A stretch of 64,000 bases of DNA from Pseudomonadota bacterium (lineage in GTDB: Bacteria > Pseudomonadota > Gammaproteobacteria > Burkholderiales > Burkholderiaceae_C): positions 34,163 through 98,162 of the forward strand of contig JAFEEF010000055.1 of the NCBI GenBank assembly GCA_018241265.1. The letters run 5' to 3'. Positions 1-9,143 of the stretch are shown piece after piece. Below the pieces are notes generated by a model. The model had not been told where the DNA came from. It did not search any database and was given only the letters and a program-made list of their open reading frames with translations. The position numbers and the translations under genes are program-made. The stretch's first letter is position 1. Each line of letters opens with the position of its first letter.

Positions 1-392
1 CCGCCCACGCCGACGGTCGGCCGCTGGGCGACATCGCGATCCTGACGCGCAGCCGGCAGGCCATGCCGGCGTTCGAACGGGCGCTCGCCCGGCGTGGCCT
101 CGCGACCTTGAGCATGGCGCAGACGCGGCCGCGGCGCGACGACTGGCTGGCGCAGAGCGTCAGGATCATGACCTTGCACAGCGCCAAGGGGCTGGAGTTC
201 CCGCTCGTCTTCGTCGCCGGCCTGCAGGCGATGCCGTGGCACGGCGAGCCGATCGAGGAAGAGATGCGGCTGCTCTACGTCGCGATGACGCGTGCGACGC
301 ATGCGCTGGTGTGCTCGGCACACGGCGCGTCGCCGATGGTCGAGCGGGTGCGGGCGTCGCTAGTCGCGGTCGCGGCGCGTCCGGCGGCCTGA
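1..392 (+). CDS. UvrD/Rep-family helicase, C-terminal fragment (cut by window edge)
   Basis: The reading frame is open from base 3 to the TGA at 390-392, so only the last ~130 residues are inside the window. They contain the superfamily 1 signatures of a UvrD-like helicase C-terminal domain: a motif V-like stretch MTLHSAKGLEFP followed by VFVAG, and a motif VI-like LLYVAMTRA. The family uses ATP to unwind DNA, usually in repair. Whether this is UvrD, a RecB-like protein or a smaller relative cannot be told without the N-terminus. It converges on the minus-strand gene that ends at 406. Confidence 0.85.
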   Translation, partial: AHADGRPLGDIAILTRSRQAMPAFERALARRGLATLSMAQTRPRRDDWLAQSVRIMTLHSAKGLEFPLVFVAGLQAMPWHGEPIEEEMRLLYVAMTRATHALVCSAHGASPMVERVRASLVAVAARPAA

Positions 393-405
393 CGGCGCGC
401 TGCCG

Positions 406-1284
406 TCAAGGCCCGCTGGCGGCGCCGGTCGCGCCGGCGACCTCGTGGCGCTTCATCGCGAGGTAGTCGTCGCGCTCCATCTCGTGGAGCTGGCGCGCGT
501 AGCGCTCGGTCACGTCGAACCACGCCGCGAGACGCCGCTCGTTGCGCTCGCCGGAAGGCTGCGCGAGGCTCGCGAGGTAGACGTCGATCGCGAGGTAGTA
601 GCGCATCGTGTTGCGTTCGAGCACGCCGCGGATGCCGTCGATGTAGTTCGGCTTGCCGTCGTTGCCCTGGCCGGTGACGGTGAAGCCGACCTTGCCGCGG
701 CCCAGGGTCGCGAGGTAGCCGCTCATCGCGATGCGCGCCGCCGTGCCGTAGCGGTAGGCGTACGACATGTGCAGGAAGCTGGTCCTGGCGTCGAGCGGGA
801 CCGCTTCCAGCACGATGCGGTAGTCGCTCGTGCCCATCGGACCGTCGGCCGCGTCGAGCCGTACCTGCAGGTAGTCGGCGCTCGATGCGACGGCGCGGTA
901 GCCGAAGTCGAGCCGGGTCGCGTCCGACTCGGGCTGCTCGAACTTGCGGCCGACCAGCAAGGCGAGGCCGTTGGCCGACGCATGGCAGCCCTTGACGTTG
1001 AGGTGCAGGATCAGGATCTCGCACCAGTGCGCCGTGCCTTGCAGGTTCTTCTGCACGTCCGCATACGGCGCGCCGATGCGGGCGTAGACGTCGCCCTGCA
1101 GCACGTCGTCGCGCTCCTGCGATTGCAGCACCAGCGGCCGGCCGAACGGGCTGGCCGCGAAAGCGGCCTCGAGGCTCTGGTTGCGCGCATGCAGCGCGGC
1201 GGCATCCTGCGCCAGCGCCGGCAGCGCGGCGGCGAGCAGCAAGGCCAGGGCCGCGAGGATCTTGCGCATCGGAGCCGCGTTCAT
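406..1284 (-). CDS. Secreted protein of unknown function, SRPBCC/START-like
   Basis: About 292 residues. The N-terminus (MNAAPMRKI, then a hydrophobic Leu/Ala run ending near ALPALAQ) is a clear Sec signal peptide, so the product should be periplasmic or exported. The mature part alternates beta-rich and helical stretches with several aromatic residues; this loosely resembles a START/SRPBCC lipid-binding fold, but I see no diagnostic motif and this is an inference. The start overlaps the stop of the upstream phospholipase-D lipoprotein by one base (TGATG), so the two are co-translated and a role connected with membrane lipids is plausible. Confidence 0.7.
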   Translation of the reverse strand: MNAAPMRKILAALALLLAAALPALAQDAAALHARNQSLEAAFAASPFGRPLVLQSQERDDVLQGDVYARIGAPYADVQKNLQGTAHWCEILILHLNVKGCHASANGLALLVGRKFEQPESDATRLDFGYRAVASSADYLQVRLDAADGPMGTSDYRIVLEAVPLDARTSFLHMSYAYRYGTAARIAMSGYLATLGRGKVGFTVTGQGNDGKPNYIDGIRGVLERNTMRYYLAIDVYLASLAQPSGERNERRLAAWFDVTERYARQLHEMERDDYLAMKRHEVAGATGAASGP

Positions 1285-2726
1285 CAGAGCCAGTACTGCC
1301 ACAGCCGGCCGAAGCCCTGCTTCAGCCGGTCGCCGATCGAACGGCTGCGCCAGGCCTCCAGCGTGATCTGGCTCGACTGGGCCAAGTCGTTCTGGAATGC
1401 CGCGCGCATCTCGTCGCCGAACTCCGTGCCGAGGATCACCGCGTTGATCTCCTGGTTGTGCAGGAAGCTGCGCCAATCGAGGTTGGTCGAGCCGACGGTG
1501 GACCAGACGCCGTCGATCAGCACCGTCTTCGAATGCAGTATCGCGCCCTTGCGCTCGTAGATCTGCACGCCGCCTTCGAGCAGGTCGCCGTAATAGGAGC
1601 GGCCGGCGTTCAGCACGAGCGACGAATCGGATTGGCTCGGCAGGATCAAGGTCACCTTCACGCCGCGCCTGGCTGCGCCGATCAGCGACTTCGTGAATTG
1701 CGGGTCCGGAACGAAGTAGGCGTTGGTGATCAGGATCTCGGTCTCGGCGTTGTCGATCGCCGAAATCAAGGTCGCATAGATCGGGCTGAACGAATCGGCC
1801 GGCACGCTGCCCATCGCATGCACGACCTCGTTGCCGGACTTCTGCAGCTGCGGGAAGTAGTTGCGGTCGGTCAGCGGCTCGCCGTGCTGGTCGTTCCAGG
1901 TCTGCATGAAGAGCTTCTGCAGCTCGGCGACGACCGGGCCCGCGATGCGCACGTCGGTGTCCTTCCAGGGCAGCAGGTCGGCCGGCTTGGGGTTCTTCTT
2001 CTTGGTCTCGCCGCCGCTCGACATCGACAGCCGCGAGCCGAACGAGCCGCCCGAGTAGACCGCGCTGATGTTGATGCCGCCGAGGAACGCCACCTTGCCG
2101 TCGATGACGAGCAGCTTGCGGTGATCGCGCTGGTTCACGTCCCAGCCGGCCTTCGCTTCGAGCGGGTTCACCGGGTTGAAGACGACGATCCTGATGCCCG
2201 CCTCTTTCAGCCGGTCGAAGAACGCGTTCGGCGTGCCTATCGTGCCGACGGCGTCGCGGATCAGGTTCACCTGCACGCCTGCGCGCTGCTTCGCGATCAG
2301 CGCATCGGCGAAGCGCTTGCCGGTGTCGTCGTCCTCGAGGATGTAGGTCTCCATGTTGATGTGGTCGCGCGCGGCGGCGATCGCGGCGAACATCTCGTCG
2401 TAGGTCTTCTGGCCGTCGGCGATCAGCTGCACGTCGTTGCCGGCCACGAGCGGCGTCTCGGAGAACGCCTGTTCGAGCGCGAGGTGGCGTTCGAGCGCGC
2501 CGCTGTTCGGGCTGTCGGCGGCGAGCTTGGCGAGGATCTCCTTGCTGCGCTCGGGCGACAGCGGGCCGTGCGCGCCGACGACGGTCGGCGGCGGCGCGTT
2601 GCTCATGTCGGGCACGACTCTCGGCAGGCTGCCGCAGCCGACGAGCGACAGCGCCGAGGCGGCGGCGATCAGCCAGCCGGCAACGATGCGCCGGCTTCGT
2701 TCCGAGGTACTGCCGCGCTCGCCCAT
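1284..2726 (-). CDS. Phospholipase D / cardiolipin synthase-like lipoprotein
   Basis: A 480-residue protein with two HKD phosphodiesterase motifs: H202-x-K204-x4-D209 (HRKLLVID) and H398-x-K400-x4-D405 (HSKTVLID), each followed by a G-(S/G)-x-N-like stretch. Both are intact, so a PLD-type transfer or hydrolysis reaction is expected. The N-terminus has a lipobox ending at C31 (SLVGC), which predicts a lipoprotein anchored to a membrane facing the periplasm. This resembles the ClsC-type cardiolipin synthase branch, but substrate cannot be read from sequence. It is the first gene of a two-gene unit with the secreted protein downstream. Confidence 0.88.
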   Translation of the reverse strand: MGERGSTSERSRRIVAGWLIAAASALSLVGCGSLPRVVPDMSNAPPPTVVGAHGPLSPERSKEILAKLAADSPNSGALERHLALEQAFSETPLVAGNDVQLIADGQKTYDEMFAAIAAARDHINMETYILEDDDTGKRFADALIAKQRAGVQVNLIRDAVGTIGTPNAFFDRLKEAGIRIVVFNPVNPLEAKAGWDVNQRDHRKLLVIDGKVAFLGGINISAVYSGGSFGSRLSMSSGGETKKKNPKPADLLPWKDTDVRIAGPVVAELQKLFMQTWNDQHGEPLTDRNYFPQLQKSGNEVVHAMGSVPADSFSPIYATLISAIDNAETEILITNAYFVPDPQFTKSLIGAARRGVKVTLILPSQSDSSLVLNAGRSYYGDLLEGGVQIYERKGAILHSKTVLIDGVWSTVGSTNLDWRSFLHNQEINAVILGTEFGDEMRAAFQNDLAQSSQITLEAWRSRSIGDRLKQGFGRLWQYWL

Positions 2727-2881
2727 CTCGCCTTCCCCGCCAACCGTGGAGCCGCCACACTAGGGGCGAGCCCCGATGGGCCGTGTAGGTGGATGGCGCG
2801 TTCGCGTGTCGCTCGGCATCGCGTTCCGTTGCCGCGCAGCCCCTAAGATTGCCGCTGCACAGGGCAAACGGAGCGACGGCG

Positions 2882-3793
2882 ATGCGACAGGTCGGTACAG
2901 GCGAGTTCGAAGGCGCGGCGGCCTTCGTCGACGGCGACTTCGTGCCGCCGTCGGAGGCCAAGGTCTCGCTGTTCGACTGGGGCTTCACGCGGTCGGATGC
3001 GACCTACGACGTCGCGAGCGTCTGGAAGGGCGCGTTCTTCCGCCTCGACGATCACCTCGACCGCTTCTTCGCGAGCCTGTCGAAGCTGCGCTTCTCGATT
3101 CCGTACGACCGCGCGCAGGTGCGCGAGATCCTGCACGGCTGCGTGCGCGCGGCCGCGCTGCAGGATGCCTATGTCGCGATGGTCTGCACGCGCGGGGTGC
3201 CGCCGCGCGGTGCGCGCGACCCGCGCCTCGCGACCAACCGCTTCTATGCCTATGCGCTGCCGTTCGTGTGGATCGCGCCGCGCGACAAGCAGCTTGCCGG
3301 CATCGACCTGCACGTCAGCCGGCGCCAGCGCATCGCGCCGGCGTCGGTCGACCCGACGGTGAAGAACTACCACTGGCTCGACCTCGTGATGTCGCTGCAC
3401 GATGCCTACGACCGCGGTGCTGACACGAGCTGCGTCGTCGACGGGCAGGGCCGCGTCACCGAAGGACCGGGCTTCAACGTGTTCGTCGTGAAGGACGGCG
3501 TCGTGCGCACCGCGGCCGACGGCGTGCTGCACGGCATCTCGCGCAAGACCGTCATCGAGCTGGCGGCGCGCCTCGGCATTCCGCTGCGCGAGGAGGCGGT
3601 GCCGGCCGCCGACCTGGCGCGCGCCGACGAGGTCTTCCTCAGCTCGACCGGCGGTGGCGTGCTGCCGATCGCGAAGATCGACGGCGTGCCGTTGCGCGGG
3701 CCGTTCCCCGGGCCGATCACGACGCGCCTGTACGATGCCTACTGGGCGCTGCACGACGACCCGGCCTATGCCGATGTGGTGAACTACGGCTGA
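2882..3793 (+). CDS. Class IV (PLP-dependent) aminotransferase
   Basis: 303 residues with the fold-type IV signature: the lysine of TVKNYHWLD (K161) is the likely PLP Schiff-base residue, followed by VTEGPGFNVFVV and the C-terminal LSSTGGGVLPI stretch. Relatives include branched-chain amino acid aminotransferase, D-amino acid transaminase and aminodeoxychorismate lyase; the substrate is not decidable here. I start at 2882 (MRQVGTG) because a GGAG sits 8-10 bases upstream and the family N-terminus matches; an upstream ATG at 2789 would add 31 residues with no family likeness. The VOC gene follows 26 bp later. Confidence 0.85.
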   Translation: MRQVGTGEFEGAAAFVDGDFVPPSEAKVSLFDWGFTRSDATYDVASVWKGAFFRLDDHLDRFFASLSKLRFSIPYDRAQVREILHGCVRAAALQDAYVAMVCTRGVPPRGARDPRLATNRFYAYALPFVWIAPRDKQLAGIDLHVSRRQRIAPASVDPTVKNYHWLDLVMSLHDAYDRGADTSCVVDGQGRVTEGPGFNVFVVKDGVVRTAADGVLHGISRKTVIELAARLGIPLREEAVPAADLARADEVFLSSTGGGVLPIAKIDGVPLRGPFPGPITTRLYDAYWALHDDPAYADVVNYG

Positions 3794-3819
3794 CGATCCG
3801 ACAGGACGCGAGGAACGCG

Positions 3820-4218
3820 ATGATCGAGTCCCAGCCCCTCATCGCCGTGCGCGACGTCCGGGCGAGCAGCCGCTGGTACGTCGCATTGCTGGATGCCGAC
3901 GGCTTGCCGGAACATCCGCACCGCGACGTCTACGAGCGCATCTCGAAGTCCGGCCGGCTGGTCTTGCAGTTGCACGCCTGGGACGAGGAGGATCATCCGA
4001 ACCTCGTCGACCGCGACGCGGCTCCGGTCGCCCACGGCGTCGTGCTCTGGTTCGAGGTGGACGACTTCGATGCGGCCGTCGAGCGGGCCCGAAGGCTCGA
4101 AGCCGAGATCATCCAAGGACCGATGGTCAATCCGGCGCCGCAGCATCGCGAGATCTGGCTGCGCGACCCGGACGGCTATGTCGTGGTCGTGGCGAGCCCG
4201 GACGGCGAGGCGAGCTGA
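3820..4218 (+). CDS. VOC (glyoxalase/bleomycin-resistance) family protein
   Basis: 132 residues with the vicinal oxygen chelate pattern: an early IAVRDVRASSRWY strand-helix, a central beta hairpin, a WFEVDDFDAAVERA segment and a terminal EIWLRDPDGYVVVV. VOC proteins bind a metal and act on varied small molecules as lyases, dioxygenases or drug-binding proteins. The candidate metal residues are not distinctive enough to assign a reaction. It probably shares a transcript with the aminotransferase upstream. Confidence 0.8.
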   Translation: MIESQPLIAVRDVRASSRWYVALLDADGLPEHPHRDVYERISKSGRLVLQLHAWDEEDHPNLVDRDAAPVAHGVVLWFEVDDFDAAVERARRLEAEIIQGPMVNPAPQHREIWLRDPDGYVVVVASPDGEAS

Positions 4219-4463
4219 ACCGTCGGCGGACGGCGCCGACCTTCCCCGCCGAAGCGCAACGTGCGCTGCGCTGGTCGCGACGACTCCGTGCCCGGAGAAG
4301 TAGCCCAACGCGATCACGACCGCCCGATGTAGCGACAGCTTTCCCTTCCGTGACAGGATGCGCTTCGAAAGCGGGAAAGCGAGGCCTATCTGCGACAATT
4401 CCTGGCCCGTAGGGGGAGGGGTGGGCGGCTTGCCCGTTTCAAGTCGCGCAATGAAAGAGAACG

Positions 4464-4847
4464 ATGAAGAAGACGATAGGCGTGATCGCTGGACTCTTGA
4501 TGTCGGCAACGGCGCACGCGGGTGGCTTCTATGCCTACGCGATCCCGAAGTACGTGCAGCCCGGCACGGACGGGAAGGTCATCATCACGATGTACAGCGC
4601 GGGAGGGACTACGGGCACGCCTGCCTGCAACACGCGGGGTGCGATGGCGATCGACACGAACACCGTGGGGGGCAAGGCGATGTATTCGCAGATACTGCTG
4701 GTTCAGGCGAATTCGAACGCAAACAGCATTCCGCAGAACAGCCAAGGCCCGCTCCTCCAAAACATTTATGGGACGGGTACTTGCAATATCGTTTCCGGCG
4801 CCGAAGACATGCAGAGCTTCCAGGTGCAGATGACCGGCCAGTTCTGA
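4464..4847 (+). CDS. Small secreted protein, unknown family
   Basis: 127 residues starting MKKTIGVIAG with a textbook signal peptide cleaved after SATAHA. The mature ~107 residues are rich in Gly, Asn, Gln and Thr and contain two cysteines (PACNTR and TGTCNIV) that could form one disulfide. I do not recognise the family. A purine-rich AAAGAGAA precedes the ATG. It sits 12 bp before the secreted metzincin and shares its less GC-biased codon use, so the pair probably forms one unit; being a substrate, inhibitor or partner of the protease is only a guess. Confidence 0.75.
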   Translation: MKKTIGVIAGLLMSATAHAGGFYAYAIPKYVQPGTDGKVIITMYSAGGTTGTPACNTRGAMAIDTNTVGGKAMYSQILLVQANSNANSIPQNSQGPLLQNIYGTGTCNIVSGAEDMQSFQVQMTGQF

Positions 4848-4859
4848 CCGCCGCGCATC

Positions 4860-6194
4860 ATGAAGGAAATCTTTGCGGCCGCGGCGATGCTGGTGCTCTG
4901 CGCGGAGTCGTATTCTGCGGAGTTGTTCGTCTATCAGGCTCCAGACAGAGAGCAACTCATGTCGCCTGCGGACCGGTCCGCGCTCGGGAAATTGCGTTCG
5001 GACAAGCACATCGCTTCAGCGTATCCGATTGTGCTGGATTTCGCGGCCTTCGCCGACTCGGAACTTACCTTACGCCTGCCGGACGGGCAGTCGGTCACTT
5101 GTAGCCTTACGAAGGCGGTGACGTATGGGATGAAGAGTTGGGCAGGTGAGATCCCCGGTGGCGGCAGTTGCATCTTCTCGTACGAGGACAGTAGCACCAT
5201 CGCGGGGCACTTCAACGTTGGCAAGCGCTACTTCGACATCATCGTGCCTACGCTGGGAACATTCATCCTCACGGAACTGATTCCGCGCAGGTACAACGAA
5301 GACGGCGATACGACGCCGCCTGCGAAACCTTCCAGCAGCGCGCGGGCAAGCGATTCTCGGCCTGCCGCGACGGCGTCCTCGGCATCGCAACCCATCATTC
5401 GGGTATTTACTGTTTGGGCGGACAGCGTTATCCCGACTTCGCAGGTTTCGGGTCAAACGAACGCTCTTCTATTTAATTTGAACGCGGCGCTCACCCGAAG
5501 CGGTGTCAATGCCATTGCTGTCAATGCTGGATGGATGATCGTCCCCACGTCCCCGAACTACGGGGGCAGCGTCGGGAGCGCTCTCGTAAATATGGTCGGC
5601 GACAACAGCATCATCAACGGTCGCAACGAACATCTCGCGGACGTCACGATGCTTGTATATGCGTCGCCTACCATCGATGCCGGTCTGAGCGATGCCGCGC
5701 CGGCCGCTTATAACACGGCCTTCGCTGTCGTGGACTACAACGCTGCTTTCAACAACTTCAGCTACGAGCATGAGTTCGGTCACCTCCTGGGAGGCCAGCA
5801 TCAGATTAGCGGCGGGATCAGCAACTACCCGAGTCTTAGCCCGAAGTCCTATCAGCATGGATACGGCTTCTCCTACACCGCGGGCGGCACGCTGATGAAT
5901 CGGTGCGTCCACGACATCATGGCGGTACCAATGCAGGCCTGCGACCGCGGTTATGACCTCGACCTGCGGCAAGGTGCGTATGCAAGCCCTTCCTACATAT
6001 GGCCCAGTGACGGAGTGCAGCCTCCCTGGCCGCTGGGCGATGCGACCTATAGCGACGTCGCCAGGACGATGAGCGAGCAGGCTCCGAGCACCGCCATGTT
6101 CCACGCTGCTCGCATCGCGCCCCTGCCCCCGGTCGTCCCGCCCCAATCTCTGATGCGGAAAATCCTGGGGTCCATCCTTCAGTTCTGGCAGTGA
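4860..6194 (+). CDS. Secreted metzincin-type zinc metalloprotease
   Basis: 444 residues. A signal peptide (residues 1-20, ending ESYSA) is followed by a ~120-residue N-terminal domain, a Ser/Ala/Pro-rich linker near 152-177 and a catalytic domain. The zinc site is H304-E-F-G-H308-L-L-G-G-Q-H314, an exact HExxHxxGxxH metzincin motif, and M354 in HDIMAVP fits the Met-turn. The two cysteines at 81 and 104 may close a loop in the N-terminal domain, which could be a propeptide. It resembles reprolysin-like proteases of bacteria; target unknown. Its sequence is less GC-skewed than flanking housekeeping genes, which hints at acquisition. Confidence 0.85.
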   Translation: MKEIFAAAAMLVLCAESYSAELFVYQAPDREQLMSPADRSALGKLRSDKHIASAYPIVLDFAAFADSELTLRLPDGQSVTCSLTKAVTYGMKSWAGEIPGGGSCIFSYEDSSTIAGHFNVGKRYFDIIVPTLGTFILTELIPRRYNEDGDTTPPAKPSSSARASDSRPAATASSASQPIIRVFTVWADSVIPTSQVSGQTNALLFNLNAALTRSGVNAIAVNAGWMIVPTSPNYGGSVGSALVNMVGDNSIINGRNEHLADVTMLVYASPTIDAGLSDAAPAAYNTAFAVVDYNAAFNNFSYEHEFGHLLGGQHQISGGISNYPSLSPKSYQHGYGFSYTAGGTLMNRCVHDIMAVPMQACDRGYDLDLRQGAYASPSYIWPSDGVQPPWPLGDATYSDVARTMSEQAPSTAMFHAARIAPLPPVVPPQSLMRKILGSILQFWQ

Positions 6195-6296
6195 CGCGGT
6201 CGGCCGGTCGATCTATCCTCCTACCTATGACATAGGGGATGGGGCAGCGGTAGGCTTTCACACTCTCGACACATCGGCGCCGCACAGTGCGCGTCG

Positions 6297-7490
6297 ATGC
6301 GCGAGCGGACCATCGACCTCGTCTACCTGAATGCGGGCGGCGGCCATCGCGCTTCCGCCCGTGCCGTCGAAGCCGTCGTCGCGCGCCAGGGTCGGCCGTG
6401 GCGCGTGCGCCTGCTCGATCTGTGCGCGATGCTCGATCCGCAGCAGCGCTTCCGGCGCATCACCGGCTTCGACCCCGAAGACTTGTACAACCGCCGCCTC
6501 GCGCGCGGCTGGACGTTCGGCATGGCGCAGGAGCTGCGCATGCTGCAGGCGCTGATCCGGGTCGGCCATGCGCCGCTGGTGCGGCGGCTGCAACGGCACT
6601 GGGACGCGACCCCGCCCGACCTCGTGCTGTCGCTGGTACCGAACTTCAACCGCGCGCTTTGTACGGCGCTGATGGCAGGGCAGCCGCGGGCGCCGTTCGC
6701 GGTCCTGATGACCGACATGGCGGATCATCCGCCGACCTTCTGGATCGATCCCGAGCTGCCGGCGCATTGGATCTGCGGTACGCCGACGGCGGTCGAGCAA
6801 GCCCTCGCGATGGGATGCGCGCTCGACCGCGTGCATGCGACGTCGGGCATGGTGATCCATCCGGACTTCTATGGGCCGACGCCTGCCGACCGCGCGGCGC
6901 GCTTGCAGGCGCTCGGGCTCGATCCGGCGCGACCGACCGGCATGGTGCTGTTCGGCGGGCAGGGCGCCGCGACGATGCTGCGCATTGCGCGCGCGCTGCC
7001 CGACGTACAGCTGATCCTCGCGTGCGGCCACAACCGCGCGCTCGCCGAGCGGCTGCGCGCGCTGCCGGCACGGGCGCCGCGTCACGTGCTCGGCTACACC
7101 AACCAGCTCGCGGCGACGATGCGGCTGGCGGACTTCCTGATCGGCAAGCCCGGGCCGGGCAGCCTCAGCGAAGCGGTGCAGAGCGGCCTGCCGGTCATCG
7201 TGACGCGCAACGCCTGGACCTTGCCGCAGGAACGCTACAACACCCGTTGGGTCGAGGAGCGCGGTGCCGGCCTCGTGATCGACGGCTTCGAGCGCATCCG
7301 GCCGGCGGTCGGGTCGCTGATCGCCGAGCTGCCGGCCTGGCAGGCGCGCGTGCGCCGGATCGCGAACCGGGCGCTGTTCGAAGTGCCGGAAGTCCTCGAC
7401 GGCCTGCTCGTGGCCGATGCATCGAATCGTCATCTGTCTGCCGCGGCGCGGTCACTTGCGACCGCGACGATGACGGCCCATGCAGCGTGA
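6297..7490 (+). CDS. GT28-family glycosyltransferase (MGDG synthase-like)
   Basis: 397 residues. The N-terminus YLNAGGGHRASA is the Gly-rich loop of MGDG-synthase/MurG-type GT-B enzymes, and the C-terminal half carries GKPGPGSLSEA, the nucleotide-sugar binding signature. The family transfers a sugar from a UDP donor to a lipid acceptor at the inner membrane face. The acceptor (diacylglycerol or another lipid) cannot be read from sequence. The gene overlaps the next by 11 bp and is followed by a lipid-A-type phosphatase and a DedA protein, so a role in membrane glycolipid metabolism is a reasonable inference. Confidence 0.82.
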   Translation: MRERTIDLVYLNAGGGHRASARAVEAVVARQGRPWRVRLLDLCAMLDPQQRFRRITGFDPEDLYNRRLARGWTFGMAQELRMLQALIRVGHAPLVRRLQRHWDATPPDLVLSLVPNFNRALCTALMAGQPRAPFAVLMTDMADHPPTFWIDPELPAHWICGTPTAVEQALAMGCALDRVHATSGMVIHPDFYGPTPADRAARLQALGLDPARPTGMVLFGGQGAATMLRIARALPDVQLILACGHNRALAERLRALPARAPRHVLGYTNQLAATMRLADFLIGKPGPGSLSEAVQSGLPVIVTRNAWTLPQERYNTRWVEERGAGLVIDGFERIRPAVGSLIAELPAWQARVRRIANRALFEVPEVLDGLLVADASNRHLSAAARSLATATMTAHAA

Positions 7491-8361
7491 AGCCTTGCTC
7501 CTGCGCGCCTGGTCCGACGCCGGATCGGCGATCGATGCGGCCGCCGCGGCCGAACCGGGGACGCGGCGCTTCCGCGCGATCTGGATCTCCGACGTGCACC
7601 TCGGCACGCCGGGCTGCCAGGCCGCGGCGCTGCTCGACTTCCTGAAGCGGGTCGAATCGGACTGGCTGTTCCTCGTCGGCGACATCGTCGACGGCTGGCA
7701 GCTGCGCCGGCAGTGGTACTGGCCGCAGGCGCACAACGACGTCGTGCAAAAGCTGTTGCGCAAGGCGCGCAAGGGCACGCGGGTGATCTTCATCCCCGGC
7801 AACCACGACGAGTTCGCGCGCAAGTACCTGCACCACGACTTCGGCGGCATCGAGGTCGCCGAGGACTGGATGCACGAGACCGCCGACGGGCGCGTGTTCT
7901 GGATCATGCACGGCGACCTGTTCGACGGCGTCGTGCAGTGCGCGAAGTGGCTCGCCTACCTCGGCGACCAGGCGTACGAGTTCACGCTGAAGCTCAATCG
8001 CCATCTCAACGTCTGGCGTGCGCGTCTCGGGCTGCCGTATTGGTCGCTGTCGAAGTACCTGAAGCTGAAGGTCAAGCGCGCCGTCAGCTACGTCGGCGAC
8101 TTCGAGGCCGCAGTCGCGCGCGAGGCGCGCAAGCGCGGCGCGCACGGCGTCGTCTGCGGCCACATCCACCATGCCGAGCTGCGCGAGATCGACGGCATCG
8201 TCTATGCGAACGACGGCGATTGGGTCGAGAGCATGACCGCGCTCGCCGAGCATGCCGACGGGCGCCTCGAGATCATCGACTGGGCGCAGCAGATGCGCGA
8301 GGCGCGCATCGCGGCGCCGACGGACGCGCTCGAAGAGCTGCTCCGCGGTTCTGTTTCTTGA
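7480..8361 (+). CDS. Calcineurin-like metallophosphoesterase, LpxH-like
   Basis: 293 residues. The dinuclear-metal motifs are all visible: ISDVHLG (D-x-H), LVGDIVDGW (GD-x2-DG), IPGNHDE (GNHD), MHGDLFDG and CGHIHHAE (GH-x-H). The spacing matches the UDP-2,3-diacylglucosamine pyrophosphatase-like group, which acts on lipid A precursors or related pyrophosphates. The ATG at 7480 lies inside the upstream glycosyltransferase, giving a ~28-residue extension before the first core strand, so a later start is possible. Translational coupling with the glycosyltransferase is likely. Confidence 0.85.
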   Translation: MQREALLLRAWSDAGSAIDAAAAAEPGTRRFRAIWISDVHLGTPGCQAAALLDFLKRVESDWLFLVGDIVDGWQLRRQWYWPQAHNDVVQKLLRKARKGTRVIFIPGNHDEFARKYLHHDFGGIEVAEDWMHETADGRVFWIMHGDLFDGVVQCAKWLAYLGDQAYEFTLKLNRHLNVWRARLGLPYWSLSKYLKLKVKRAVSYVGDFEAAVAREARKRGAHGVVCGHIHHAELREIDGIVYANDGDWVESMTALAEHADGRLEIIDWAQQMREARIAAPTDALEELLRGSVS

Positions 8362-8456
8362 GGAGCGGGTTCCTCGATCGATCGGCCTTCGGTCCTACAC
8401 GATCGCCGGGACGCGGCCGGGCAGAATGGCGGCCTTTTTCGACGGGCGCCGCTGCG

Positions 8457-9005
8457 ATGTCGCTGGCCCAATTCGTTGTCGACTATGGCTATGCCGCGGT
8501 GCTCGCCGGCACCTTGCTGGAAGGCGAGACGATCCTGCTGCTGGCCGGCTTCGCCGCCCACCAGGGCTACCTGTCGCTGCCCGCGGTGATCGGCGTCGCG
8601 TTCGTCGGCGGCACGATCGGCGACCAGATCTTCTTCTGGCTCGGACGCCGGTTCGGGCCGGCGTTGATCGAACGCTTCCCGTCGGTGGCAGCGCACGCGC
8701 CGCGCGTGCGGGCGCTGCTGCGGCGCTACGACGCGCCGCTCGTGGTCGCGATCCGCTTCATGTATGGCCTGCGCATCAGCGGTCCGATCGTGATCGGCGC
8801 GTGCCGGGTATCGGCGTGGCGCTTCGCGGTCTTCAACGCGATCGGCGCGGCGATCTGGGCGCCGCTCATCGCCGGCCTCGGCTATGTCTTCGGCCGCGCG
8901 CTCGCGCTCGTGCTCGACGACATGCGCGACGTGGAGATCGCGGCGCTGATCATCGTCGTTGGCGTGCTCGCGGTGGTGGGCTGGCGACGCCGCCGACGGC
9001 GATGA
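8457..9005 (+). CDS. DedA family membrane protein
   Basis: 182 residues with 4-5 hydrophobic segments and the DedA (SNARE-associated/VTT) signature: an early LLEGETILLLAGF, a GDQIFFWLGRRFG segment and the amphipathic-re-entrant FMYGLRISGPIVIGACRVSAWRF. The C-terminus is a basic Arg cluster. DedA proteins of bacteria act as lipid transporters/flippases (undecaprenyl phosphate or phospholipids) and affect proton motive force. Placing it next to two lipid-active enzymes fits such a role. Confidence 0.87.
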   Translation: MSLAQFVVDYGYAAVLAGTLLEGETILLLAGFAAHQGYLSLPAVIGVAFVGGTIGDQIFFWLGRRFGPALIERFPSVAAHAPRVRALLRRYDAPLVVAIRFMYGLRISGPIVIGACRVSAWRFAVFNAIGAAIWAPLIAGLGYVFGRALALVLDDMRDVEIAALIIVVGVLAVVGWRRRRRR

Positions 9006-9143
9006 GCGTGCAGGCGGTTTGCGCCGGCGCTTGTCCACGCGACTACACTGTTTGTCGTTTTGTCGGCTACGGCGAGCCTCCGTTCTGTTCGTCCCCTACC
9101 AGCCGCGACGCCGCGCGGCGCTCTATGCACAGGAGTCACCCCC

